A stretch of DNA of 64,000 nucleotides from Dichetophora obliterata (Eukaryota > Arthropoda > Insecta > Diptera > Sciomyzidae): assembly GCA_963920525.1 (NCBI GenBank), contig OY986439.1, positions 214,881,000 to 214,944,999 on the forward strand. The letters run 5' to 3'. Shown here one piece after another: positions 55,543 through 64,000 of this stretch. The notes under the pieces are model-generated. The model was not told the origin of the DNA. It did not search any database and saw only the letters and a list, made by a program, of their open reading frames with translations. Positions within the stretch are counted from its first letter, which is position 1; each line of letters starts with the position of its first letter. A program made the translations under genes and the position numbers.

Positions 55543-55780
55543 GGGCCAGTTTTTTAGTACGAGTTTAAACTTTAGTCGAATTAAACCTAGCTTAACTCAC
55601 CAAAATTGGACGTTTAAACTCGGTGTAATTAGATATTTTAGCATTCGCTGAAGTTAAATTGACATAAATTATCATATAATGTGTTTCTTTTTTGCCTAAA
55701 CCGAGTTTAAACGTCCAATTTTGGTTAGTTTATCTCAGTTTAATTTGACTATAGTTAAAGCTCGCACTGAAAATTGGCCC
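55543..55780. mobile_element. PIF/Harbinger-like MITE 2 of a cluster, 238 bp
   Basis: Ends GGGCCAGTTTTTTAG and the complement of GGGCCAATTTTCAGTG. TTA at 55540-55542, shared with MITE 1, and at 55781-55783. Inner inverted blocks AAAATTGGACGTTTAAACTC and GAGTTTAAACGTCCAATTTT make most of it a hairpin. Confidence 0.83.
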
Positions 55781-55905
55781 TTAGTGTTAAATAACGTTAG
55801 ATTTCCATGGTTAGTTAAACTAAAGCATGTTTGAAAAATGTTTCATTGGTTAAAACATGTACGCAGATGAAAAGTCTATCTTCTAAGCTTAAACAATACT
55901 CTTTA

Positions 55906-56127
55906 GGCCCCTATTATGTATTACAACTCAACTTAAGTTGACTAGATTCAACTAATTTTTTTCTCATAATTTATTACATACATTCCAGTTGAACTATGTT
56001 GTTTGAAAATTCTTAAAAGATTAAGGCAAACTACATGGTTCAACTAAAATAAATGTAATACGTTATATGAAAAAAATTTAGTTGAATCGAGTCAACTTAA
56101 GTTGAGTTATTTTACATAATAGGGGCC
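55906..56127. mobile_element. PIF/Harbinger-like MITE 3 of a cluster, 222 bp
   Basis: Ends GGCCCCTATTATGTA and its complement, TTA at 55903-55905 and 56128-56130. Arms continue with CAACTCAACTTAAGTTGACT, itself near-palindromic. Non-coding. Confidence 0.85.
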
Positions 56128-56130
56128 TTA

Positions 56131-56735
56131 ATTTTCTTCAGACATTCATGCCATATCAATTTCTAAGTAAAAGTAAAAATCTTTTCGAATTCCATCAAAT
56201 TTTTAGTACGTTTTTATAATTGCTCGGGAAGAATTTGCATAGCAGTTAGAAAAAACTAAATATTCTTCTATAGAGATCAGGGATTGCAAAAAAGTAAAAG
56301 CAATGCAATTTAAAAAAACTTCGGGGCCGAAGTATAGCATACGTAAGCAAACATTCCCAAAAATACCGACATGGGGAAAAAAACCTTTTCGCACACAGTT
56401 AAAAAAAAACCGGAGCTGCTCCAGATGTATCTACGCTAGAACATTCTAAAAGAAAAGGCAACAATTGAAAAGGTACATGTTGAAATGTTTTGTTTGTACA
56501 ACTTTATTCCACTCAACCTAAGAAAGGCCAATAATCTTGCTATTATTATTATCTATCTACAATCTTAAAAAAGTAACGATGGGGAAAAGTTATTGTTTAC
56601 GCCAAACGTAAGATAGTGTGTATTAAACACGTTCACTCGCCCTACTCGCTACTTGTGGCACGACTGCTGACGGATGCCGTTCGGTCGGACGGTCGTGACA
56701 TTTGTCGCCGAATATAGAAGAAGAAAGTACATCAA
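56131..56735. other. No gene recognised
   Basis: AT-rich, then a less AT-rich part at 56600-56735. Together with the C/A-rich stretch at 57965-58330 that contains AATAAA, this could be the two parts of a long terminal repeat split by the nested MITEs. The evidence is weak. Confidence 0.35.
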
Positions 56736-56743
56736 CTCACCAA

Positions 56744-57148
56744 CATGGTATAAGGCATGGCAGAATTAGAGAAGGTATATGCATTTCAGACTGCGCTCTC
56801 TTTCTCATAGCCAGAATTGTCAAACTCAAGCATTTTGCTATTCTTGCCTATTTTCGCTTTCTTATCGCATTCTCATCGTTTTCAGATTTTGTATGAGCTG
56901 TCAACTTCGTTTTGACAGTTGCGGCAGTCTCCCTCTCCAAAATGCATATACCTTCTCTAATTCTGCCATGGTATAAGGATAGAGGCAGCTGCATCGCTGA
57001 CTGTGCTCTCTTTTCATACTGCCATGTCTGTCAAATTCAGCTGTGTGGCGAACGGAAACAAAAGAAAATAAAAAAAAGTTTTGCTTCGTTTTGACATTTC
57101 CAGCAGTATGCTCTCATCTGGTGCATCTACCTGTATTCTTCTACCATG
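56744..57148. mobile_element. hAT-like MITE, outer element of a nest
   Basis: Left end CATGGTATAAGGATAGAGGC (interrupted after 12 bases by the element at 56756) and right end the complement of CATGGTAGAAGAATACAGGT. Left flank CTCACCAA (56736-56743); right flank CTCACCCA once the later insertion at 57154 and one copy of its duplication are removed (57149-57153 joined to 57965-57967). Seven of eight bases match. Confidence 0.72.
56756..56970. mobile_element. hAT-like MITE, 215 bp, inserted in the left end of the outer element
   Basis: Ends CATGGCAGAATTAGAGAAGG and its perfect complement; inverted arms about 31 bp. 8 bp duplication GTATAAGG at 56748-56755 and 56971-56978. The terminus resembles that of the outer element (CATGGTATAAGGATAGAGGC), so the two belong to one family. 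Confidence 0.85.
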
Positions 57149-57153
57149 CTCAC

Positions 57154-57956
57154 TAGGGCGGATCGATTTATTTTTCGACAATTTCCCTATGATTTCCGTA
57201 TTCTATGGGTTATTCCATGAAAATTTGCCAAAGAAACTATACCTCTATCGTTAAAATCGAGTCCCCTACTTTTTGTTGGTAGATTTTTTCCCAAACTGAC
57301 GTTCGTATGAAATATTACCTACACGTTCACATCCATAACTCAAAACTGGGTTTAATCGCCAGTAGGCGCGTTGGAAAGGTGAGCTCATTTTGATCAATTT
57401 ACAAAAAAAAATCTCCAACATTGGTCCAACGGTTCAAAAGTTACGGGCATTTTTGTCCAAATTTTGGAGCATTTTTCCATTTTTTTCATGATTTTGTCCA
57501 AGAATATTACTTTCATGGCCATTTTTTGGCTCAATTTTTTTGACTTACGAAGCTTACAAACCTTACGTTATGACTGGACTGATTTGCGCTTTACAATATT
57601 GGCATATTTTTCACAGGGTGAAAAAAATGGCCATGAAAGTAATATTCTTGGACAAAATCATGAAAAAAATGGAAAAATGCTCCAAAATTTGGACAAAAAT
57701 GCCCGTAACTTTTGAACCGTTGGACCAATGTTGGAGATTTTTTTTGTAAATTGATCAAGTTTTGGATGTGAACGTGTAGGTAATATTTCATACGAACGTC
57801 AATTTGGGAAAAAATCTACCAACAAAAAGTAGGGGACTCGATTTTAACGATAGAGGTATGGTTCCTTCGGCAAATTTTCATGGAATAACCCATAGAATAC
57901 GGAAATCATAGGGAAATTGGTGAATTTTTTCACTCCCTACAAATCGACCCGCCCTA
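57154..57956. mobile_element. hAT-type foldback MITE, 803 bp with very long arms
   Basis: Ends TAGGGCGGATCGATTT and the complement of TAGGGCGGGTCGATTT. Perfect 8 bp duplication ATGCTCAC (57146-57153 and 57957-57964), which fits the hAT pattern with T at 2 and A at 7. The two halves are almost exact inverted copies of about 370 bp around a short centre near 57540-57610; the left arm has an extra ~60 bp block near 57335-57390. Frames of 66-83 codons arise from the arms and are not genes. Confidence 0.93.
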
Positions 57957-57964
57957 ATGCTCAC

Positions 57965-59060
57965 CCATCCACCCAAAAATCAACATAATTGCTAGAAGAT
58001 CGACGAGCAGCAACATAATCATCAATTCAAAGGAAATCGTCAACACGGAATGTAAAACTAAGAGAAATAAACCCACCCAGAAGACAAAGACATCGACTAC
58101 AGGATCAGCAACACAACATCACAACCAGCCATCAACTTCAACAGGACAGCGACAAAACTACAATCAACGTTCAGCACAACGTATATACAATTAGACAACA
58201 TTTATTATATCATAGTAAAAAACTTCTATAGTAAATCATAGTAAATCACTTATATAAATGGTAACAATAAAACAACCTTCCGTCAACCACCCACTCTAAC
58301 ACTATTTGTTTCTATCTTTCCGCCATACACCCGATCGTTCCTTACTAAATTTTAATTTGACACAAAATTTCAAGGAATTTATTTTAAGTACAAAACCAAG
58401 GTTTTAGAATTGATTTTTTTTTAAATGCATAAATGTTTGCACGACCAAAACCATTAATTTTTCCCATAATGCAATTTTTTAAATGTTGTTTGTTGTTTTT
58501 TATAAAAACTTATCTGATTTATAAACAAAAAAACAGGTTTGTTATTTTAAACAAAAGCCGATTGTGGAACTCTGATTAATAAATATGTTATTATAAACAA
58601 GACTTCAATGCATTCACTTTCTATGATTCACACGTGATTCATTAATGACACATATTTCAATGTTTTTATTAGTAGCACGTCTGTTAATTTCGTGCTTGAG
58701 TTTCATTCCAGAATTATAGTATTCAAAAGTTTCAAAGTCATATAGTGTGCTTTTCCGTTAGCTGTTAAGAATTTACCCATTTAAAAATACTAGAAATACA
58801 AAATCAATAAACTTTAAAATTGAGTTTGAAATTAGAAATGAAAGAATTATGCTTTTATTTTAATTGCTCATCTCTGCAACTTAACGATAGCTCATTCAAA
58901 GTTGTTGCTTTTTGATATTATTGGCGCTCAAAAAACAAATATAGCTTTATATCTAGCAAACTGGTTAGCGATGGTTTAATTTAGCGACGTAGTTTCGATA
59001 TCGAAGTGATTTCTAATTTGAAAGAATTTGGATATAATTTTTGATACTTTGTATATTTTG
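57965..59060. other. No gene recognised
   Basis: 57965-58200 is unusually rich in A and C on the plus strand; an AATAAA lies at 58266. The rest is AT-rich spacer. Confidence 0.45.
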
Positions 59061-59152
59061 TAATTCTAATAACCAACACGCAGCTAACAGAAAAAATGTC
59101 AACATAGAAGTTGGTTGCCTTGCAACCATATGAAATGAACATAATGAAAATA

Positions 59153-59455
59153 ACCAACACGTAGCGAACGCAGCCGACACAAAAATGTTGACGAACTTTT
59201 AACTTTTGCCGCAGCCAACGGTAGCGAAATGTCAAAATACATAGTTCAAATTAGAAAACTTAAAATTGACTAACACATATTAATCCAATTTAGTAAAAAA
59301 ACAAACAAATAATTATATGCAAAAGGCTGTATCTATTAATTTAGTAAAAAATAGCAAAATATTGTTAGCACAAAGCTCTATCTGCGTTATCAACATAAAT
59401 TCTATTCTGTGCACATTTCGTTGGCTACGTTTTCGACAGCTTGCTACGTGTTGGC
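59153..59455. mobile_element. TA-flanked MITE-like inverted repeat, 303 bp
   Basis: Ends ACCAACACGTAGC and the complement GCTACGTGTTGGC, with TA outside each (59151-59152, 59456-59457). A second copy of the left motif, AACCAACACGCAGC, lies at about 59071, so an older repeat may surround it. Confidence 0.6.
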
Positions 59456-59810
59456 TATGCCTGTTTGGGCTATAAGCCTTAACCCATTTTCCACCGGGCT
59501 ACCTATTTTTATATTACCGAGAAAATTTGTCAAACTTTTAAATTTCATCAATCGAGGTCTAAAAATAAGTTACAAATACTCAGATTGCTTGAGGTAAAAT
59601 TTTTTCCATTACGAAAAAAACGAGATCGTTCCGGTCGTTTTTCCGACCAGCAGCGTTAAACTTGATCACATATGGTACAAAAAAAATTTCTTCAATAAGT
59701 TTTGCTATCACTAAACTAAATAAAATGCAATTTCAATACATTTGTGTGAATCGTTTTTGATATGAATATATTTCGGTGAAGACCCAAAAACCGAAACTTG
59801 GAACAAGTTT

Positions 59811-60166
59811 TTTTTTATAAAAATCACAGAACCAAGGCATGCGCCTTATACAAACAAGGTTTGGTCTTTGACTTGAAAAGACTATTTAGATTATAGATTA
59901 TTTAGAGGAATTGATTGGAACGGAACCATAAGTGAATTATTGATAAGGCGAAACCACCGTGAAAGACAATTTTAATTTTTAATCGGCAAGCATTTTCAGA
60001 CCTTAGTTGTGTTCCTATCCTTAGTTGTGTGGATTTTTAGTTTTCCATAATTCTAAAATGTAGGAAAGAACAAACAAAGTGAAAAGAACCATGACAGAGC
60101 CCGGATTCGAACCAGGGACCTCTGGGTTAATAGTCTAGCGCACTCTCCACTAGACTACAAAGGCCG
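59811..60166 (-). mobile_element. Second SINE-like element with a tRNA-like head
   Basis: On the minus strand, 60166-60092 reads as a tRNA-like head: A-box-like TAGTCTAGTGGAGAG, then a strong B box GGTTCGAATCC and a foldable T arm (CCTGG/CCGGG). A unique body follows, ending in ATAAAAAAAAA at 59811. The acceptor stem does not pair (5' GCCTTTG against 3' CTCTGTC), so it is not a working tRNA gene. Only this copy is in the window. It is flanked by diverged ~52 bp direct repeats (59757-59809 and 60180-60234) too long to be an ordinary target duplication. Confidence 0.55.
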
Positions 60167-60236
60167 ACGAGAAATGTGAAGATATGAATAGACATATTTC
60201 GGTGAAGAACTGAAAACCGGAACTTAGAACGAATGT

Positions 60237-61451
60237 AAACGAGTTAGAGGCTCCGTTTGCAAAAGTGGAAGAAGTTATTGGAAAAATAGGTAAAATCTCC
60301 ACGGAAGTGAATATATATTTAATTTTCAATACAAATTGAATTTGAGTTCAGGCTCAAAGTCACCGTACGAGTTTTTCGAGATGTTCTTTGATGATGGTGT
60401 TTTGAAACAAATCGTAGACTTCACAAACAAATACACAAACAACAACAAAGTTCACGAACAGATGGTTGATATTTCTGAAATGAAACGATTTATTGGAATT
60501 TTGCTGCTATCTGGACATCACACACTGCCAACAACTGATGCATACTGGTCGACAAAGCCTGACAAGGGCATACTGATTGTAAAAAGGGATGTCTGGTACA
60601 ACATTCCAGAAAACAAAACGGTTTTTACATGCATGTGGCAATGGGCAGCTGGACAAAGACGAACGATTTGCTAAAGTCTGTCCTTTATTGAATATTTTGA
60701 ATGATCGATTTTTGCAGTTTGGAGTATTTCCCATACTCATTAAAATCGATGAGCAAATGATGCCTTACTTCGGACGACACTCTGACAAAATGTTCATCCG
60801 TGGAAAACCGATTCGTTTTGGTTTTAAATACTGGTGTCTATGTGGAACTGATGGATACTTGTACACAGCGATCCCGTGTGGTGGAGCGTCATCAAGCTAT
60901 GATAAGCAAATTCGTTTGGGAGCACATATGGTGTTAGAGTTACTCAAATATGTTCAAACGCCAGGAAATCATCAAATTTTTGAAGAAAATTGTTTCTCGA
61001 CTTACTATTTAATGTGTTTATTAAATGAACGAGGTTTTTTCTTATGTAGAACAATTCGTTAAAATCATATGCTGAGCGCTCACCAGAAAAGCTGCAGTGA
61101 GGAGATCATGATTACAAGTTCGGCACAACAAATTAAATTTTTTTAGCCAGATTGAATGATAATTCCGAGGTAAATATGATCACTAAATTCGAAACCATTG
61201 ATCCTTTGAAAACGGCTCGACGGTATAATCGCAAGCGAAAACGAACAGCAGCATTTCCTCAGCCTCACCTTGTTCAACACATGGGTGGAGTAGACTTGCT
61301 TGATAATGCAGTGGGGAATTATCGCATCAATGTTCGCGGAAATAAATGGTGGTGGACATTGTTCATACATGCCTTGAACACACCAATCGTAAATTCATGG
61401 AAGTTTCAATGTTTTGTTGATAAGCATGATTTTGTGATCGACTCAACATAA
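60237..61451 (+). pseudogene. piggyBac-like transposase pseudogene
   Basis: Three frames are needed. Frame 1 (60237-60674): SPYEFFEMFFDDGVLKQIVDF and EMKRFIGILLLSGHHTLPTT, the N-terminal piggyBac domain. Frame 2 (to 61062): IKIDEQMMPYFGRH with the first catalytic Asp, KPIRFGFKYWCLCGTDGYLY, and FEENCFSTYYLMCLL, where the family has F-D-N-F-F and the second catalytic Asp appears replaced by Glu. Frame 3 (about 61140-61451): LNDNSEVNMITKF, then HMGGVDLLDNAVGNYRI with the third Asp, and WWWTLFIHALNTPIVNSW. The C-terminal Cys-rich finger of intact elements is missing. Frameshifts near 60600-60670 and 61062-61140 and the lost active-site residue make it non-functional. The subfamily resembles vertebrate PGBD2/PGBD3-like proteins in its motifs, by memory of the family only. 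Confidence 0.88.
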
Positions 61452-64000
61452 TGTCGCAAATCGTTTTCCTCTTTATTATTAACATGAAACTACTTTCTGC
61501 ATTTTAACCAGAAAACTCCAGTGAGAACTCTGATAAAAACATGAAAAATTATAGTTACGATAGTAGTCTTGTTTCAAAAACTCATTTCTAGATATGGAAA
61601 CAATATCATTTTGAAAATCGTTAACGATACTTATTATCATCTCAATGATATCATTTCGATATCGAAAGGATTTAATTTAATTTTCTGGGTTTTAGTTACC
61701 AAAAAACGAAATCTTTTAAAAATATAAACTCCAAGCATGACAATTAAAAAAAAAACCACATTCACGTAGAGCACGTAATTTTTTACAATTTTATTTATTG
61801 CCATTGCCTTTGCCTGGCCAAGATATACATAAAACATTTCTAATGTTAATATTTTTTTATTTAAATGCCTGTGAGCCAATAGTCAACGATAACATTTAAT
61901 CGTTTCAAGTACAAGTAGCTACGTTTATTATCACATTTGTAATCATTCTCTGATTAATTCTCTGTAATCAATCCGATACACTCTCATAATTTTAGAAAAT
62001 TTATGATCCTAGGAAACTTGCCAATTTCTTGTTTTAATGAAATCAGTGTTTATTCTATTAACATTTTCGTTTAAGACCAAAGGTAGAACAGATTTTATAC
62101 AAGCATTCGATATACTCGCAAAGCAGAAGTCACTCACATCACTGATTCAAAGAAAAAAGTGGTTGCACTGCCGACTCTAGAGTATTGCATCTTTTACGAC
62201 AACGCAACTGTTGTGTTATTTCATTAGGGTTGATTGTGATTGTTTTGTGGTGGGAGAGTGATGGACCCTTTGAATCGAGTAAGTGCACATTTCTTTTCAA
62301 TTGATATATCGATTAGCACTAGCGCAAGGGAATAAGTAGCATGATTTTGTTGAACCCAAGAAAGTTACATTGTTGAGGCAGCATACTTGTGTTATACACA
62401 AGTATGTTTTTGTATTTGTTTTCCAGAACATGTACAATTGATTAAAACAAATTGGTAGAACATTTTTGAAACATTTTTGAAAACATTTTTGATACGTTTT
62501 TTACGTTATGTGCTCCAATATGTGAGCGTTGATTTTTTGCAAATAATCACAGAATAATCTATTTGGAAAAAGGTATTTTAAATGTTTTAAAAATTTTGCC
62601 GTCTAGATATTGAATTGGTATACATTTTTTTCAAATTATATTTTATTATAAATTAATCTTGAATGTGGATCTAAATTTTGTTTTATATTGCTTCAAAAGT
62701 CATTATATATTTTTTTGGTCGATGAAAGAGCGACCCTTAAAATGGATCAAAATCAGCCTATTTGAGGATCTCGAATACTAAATCAAACTGTGTGCTAAAA
62801 GGTAGTTTTTTTGATAAAACACAACTTTCAGCAAAATTTCAAGTTGAGATGCTGTTACAATTTCGAGAAATTAAGTTTTTACATACATATGAAAATATGA
62901 AAAAAATATATCCGTTTTATCCGTACGTATCCTCGACATTAAAATAAGCCCTCATAAAATTTTATATCTCAGCGCTCAATCTCTTATATTCTTGGGATAT
63001 TGCATTTAAAAAGTAGAAACTTGCATTCAACTGACTCGATTTAAATAAGTTATCATAAGCTTTGCCACATATTTTCATTAAGCACACATTTTGTTTTAAA
63101 AACCAAGGTCCACCAAATGGGCCAACTTTACGGTCACCCTTTTTGAGAAAAATATCAACTTTTTTGCCCAGAGCTTTCTGCCAAATGATTTAATTGAGCA
63201 TTTTTTAATGACTTTTGAAAAATATATTTGTGAAAATTATTTCAGGAATATTTTTAAAAATTTTGTTGACAGTGAAAATACATACTAACATTTAAAATGA
63301 TATAAAAGCATTTTTATTTTTTCTCAACTAAGTAAATTTGTAACTGTAATTTTTTCCTTATACAAACCATCTCATCAAAATAATTTCACTAAAACTAAAA
63401 TATATCATATTAAAAAATATTATAAAAATCAAATTGACATATTTTTTCTCAAAAGGAGTTAATTTAAAACAAAAAAAAAACATTTTTACTTTGAAACCAA
63501 ATTAAGTTAAAAATTAAAAGAAACGATTTTGAAAATGTCCTAACTATAATTAAAAAATACAATAAAAAAACAAAAAAAAAACTAATAAAAATTTTCATTA
63601 ACTCACTATTTTAACAGTTGACTTTTTTAATAAAAACTATGTTACTTTGTTGAGATGGCAACATATGGACATTAAGCAAAATTGAAATTTAGATTCCACT
63701 GTTCGGGTTCTAAAATATTAGAGAGGATTTCAAAACAAATTCTGTTCAATGTATTTCCAAATCAAAGTTAATACATCGGTAATATTTTCTTCTTTATTTT
63801 AATGCTTATTGACTTAAAATTTATTTTATTTTTAAAAGACCAAAAGCTGCATTTCTCATTGGATGGTATAAAAATTTTATATTGTTAAAAATTTTCTAAC
63901 TTAAATCGACTTACTGATACAAACTTAGGCCCAGCTTAGGCACAGCTCATAATAAAGCTGTGTTCGATCTTCGACTGTAGTTTTTTTTTAAAAGATCAAA
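61452..64000. other. No recognisable feature
   Basis: AT-rich to the end of the window. A small hairpin (CATACTTGTG/CACAAGTATG) lies at 62382-62406. Runs of A and T dominate beyond 63300. No coding, RNA or repeat partner seen. Confidence 0.55.

Larger units (their letters stand above)
59479..61451 (+). mobile_element. piggyBac-like element, truncated or decayed
   Basis: The left border is proposed at TTAA (59479-59482) followed by CCCATTTTCCACCGGGC; TTAA plus a CCC-initial terminus is the piggyBac rule. A transposase relic lies at 60237-61451. No GGGTTAA right end was found downstream, so the element is truncated or its end has mutated. The SINE-like sequence at 59811-60166 lies between the proposed terminus and the gene. 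Confidence 0.55.

Noticed and set aside
57464..57749. Overlapping 83- and 69-codon frames
   Set aside because: They lie in the arms and centre of the 803 bp foldback MITE.
56600..58330. Solo long terminal repeat split by MITEs
   Set aside because: Suggestive composition and an AATAAA, but no TG...CA borders, target duplication or internal retroelement sequence could be shown.
60092..60166. Possible tRNA gene on the minus strand
   Set aside because: A and B boxes and the T arm are good, but the acceptor stem does not pair and a retroposon body with an A-rich tail follows.

Overview
This is eukaryotic DNA, AT-rich and dominated by transposons. It reads as a heterochromatin-like or intronic/intergenic stretch of an insect, most probably a higher fly (Diptera). 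The pointers are mauritiana-type mariner elements, hAT, PIF/Harbinger, Tc1 and piggyBac relics, tRNA-derived SINEs, (GA)n/(CT)n and CAA-rich tracts, and one spliced exon resembling mitochondrial citrate synthase. No host gene is complete. No rRNA, CRISPR array, bacterial operon or functional tRNA was found. The organism call is an inference; no species can be named from the sequence alone.

Layout. (1) 1-12092: a tandem array of a ~3.16 kb unit (three full units and a partial fourth). Each unit is itself built of alternately inverted, palindromic modules carrying ~75 bp sub-repeats. The fourth unit holds two later insertions, a TA-flanked MITE and an 8-bp-TSD hAT MITE. (2) 12-18 kb: dispersed repeat copy A, split by a TTA-flanked PIF/Harbinger MITE, then a decayed Tc1-like transposase, degenerate tandem repeats and a full-length tRNA-derived SINE. 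(3) 18.37-18.53 kb, minus strand: one 53-codon citrate synthase-like exon with both splice sites. (4) 19-25 kb: a hAT non-autonomous element, foldback elements and the first intact mariner. (5) 25-36 kb: dispersed repeat copy B carrying a hAT MITE and a second SINE, a foldback element with GGCGATCG-type repeats, a minisatellite, and a PIF/Harbinger-like element that retains a MADF-domain exon. (6) 36116-43731: a nearly complete hAT transposon with a multi-exon transposase, 8 bp target duplication and subterminal repeats, hit twice by mariner copies that keep intact 347-codon transposases. (7) 45-58 kb: many MITEs with readable target duplications, including three TTA-flanked MITEs within 0.9 kb and a triple nest of hAT-type MITEs. 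(8) 59-61.5 kb: a piggyBac-like pseudogene with a second SINE-like element upstream. The rest, to 64 kb, shows nothing recognisable.

How the parts work together: the only proteins likely to be functional are the three mariner transposases. The hAT, Tc1, piggyBac and MADF genes are broken, and most of the rest are non-autonomous elements that would need transposases supplied elsewhere. The target duplications and nesting give a relative order of insertion that can be read directly from the sequence.
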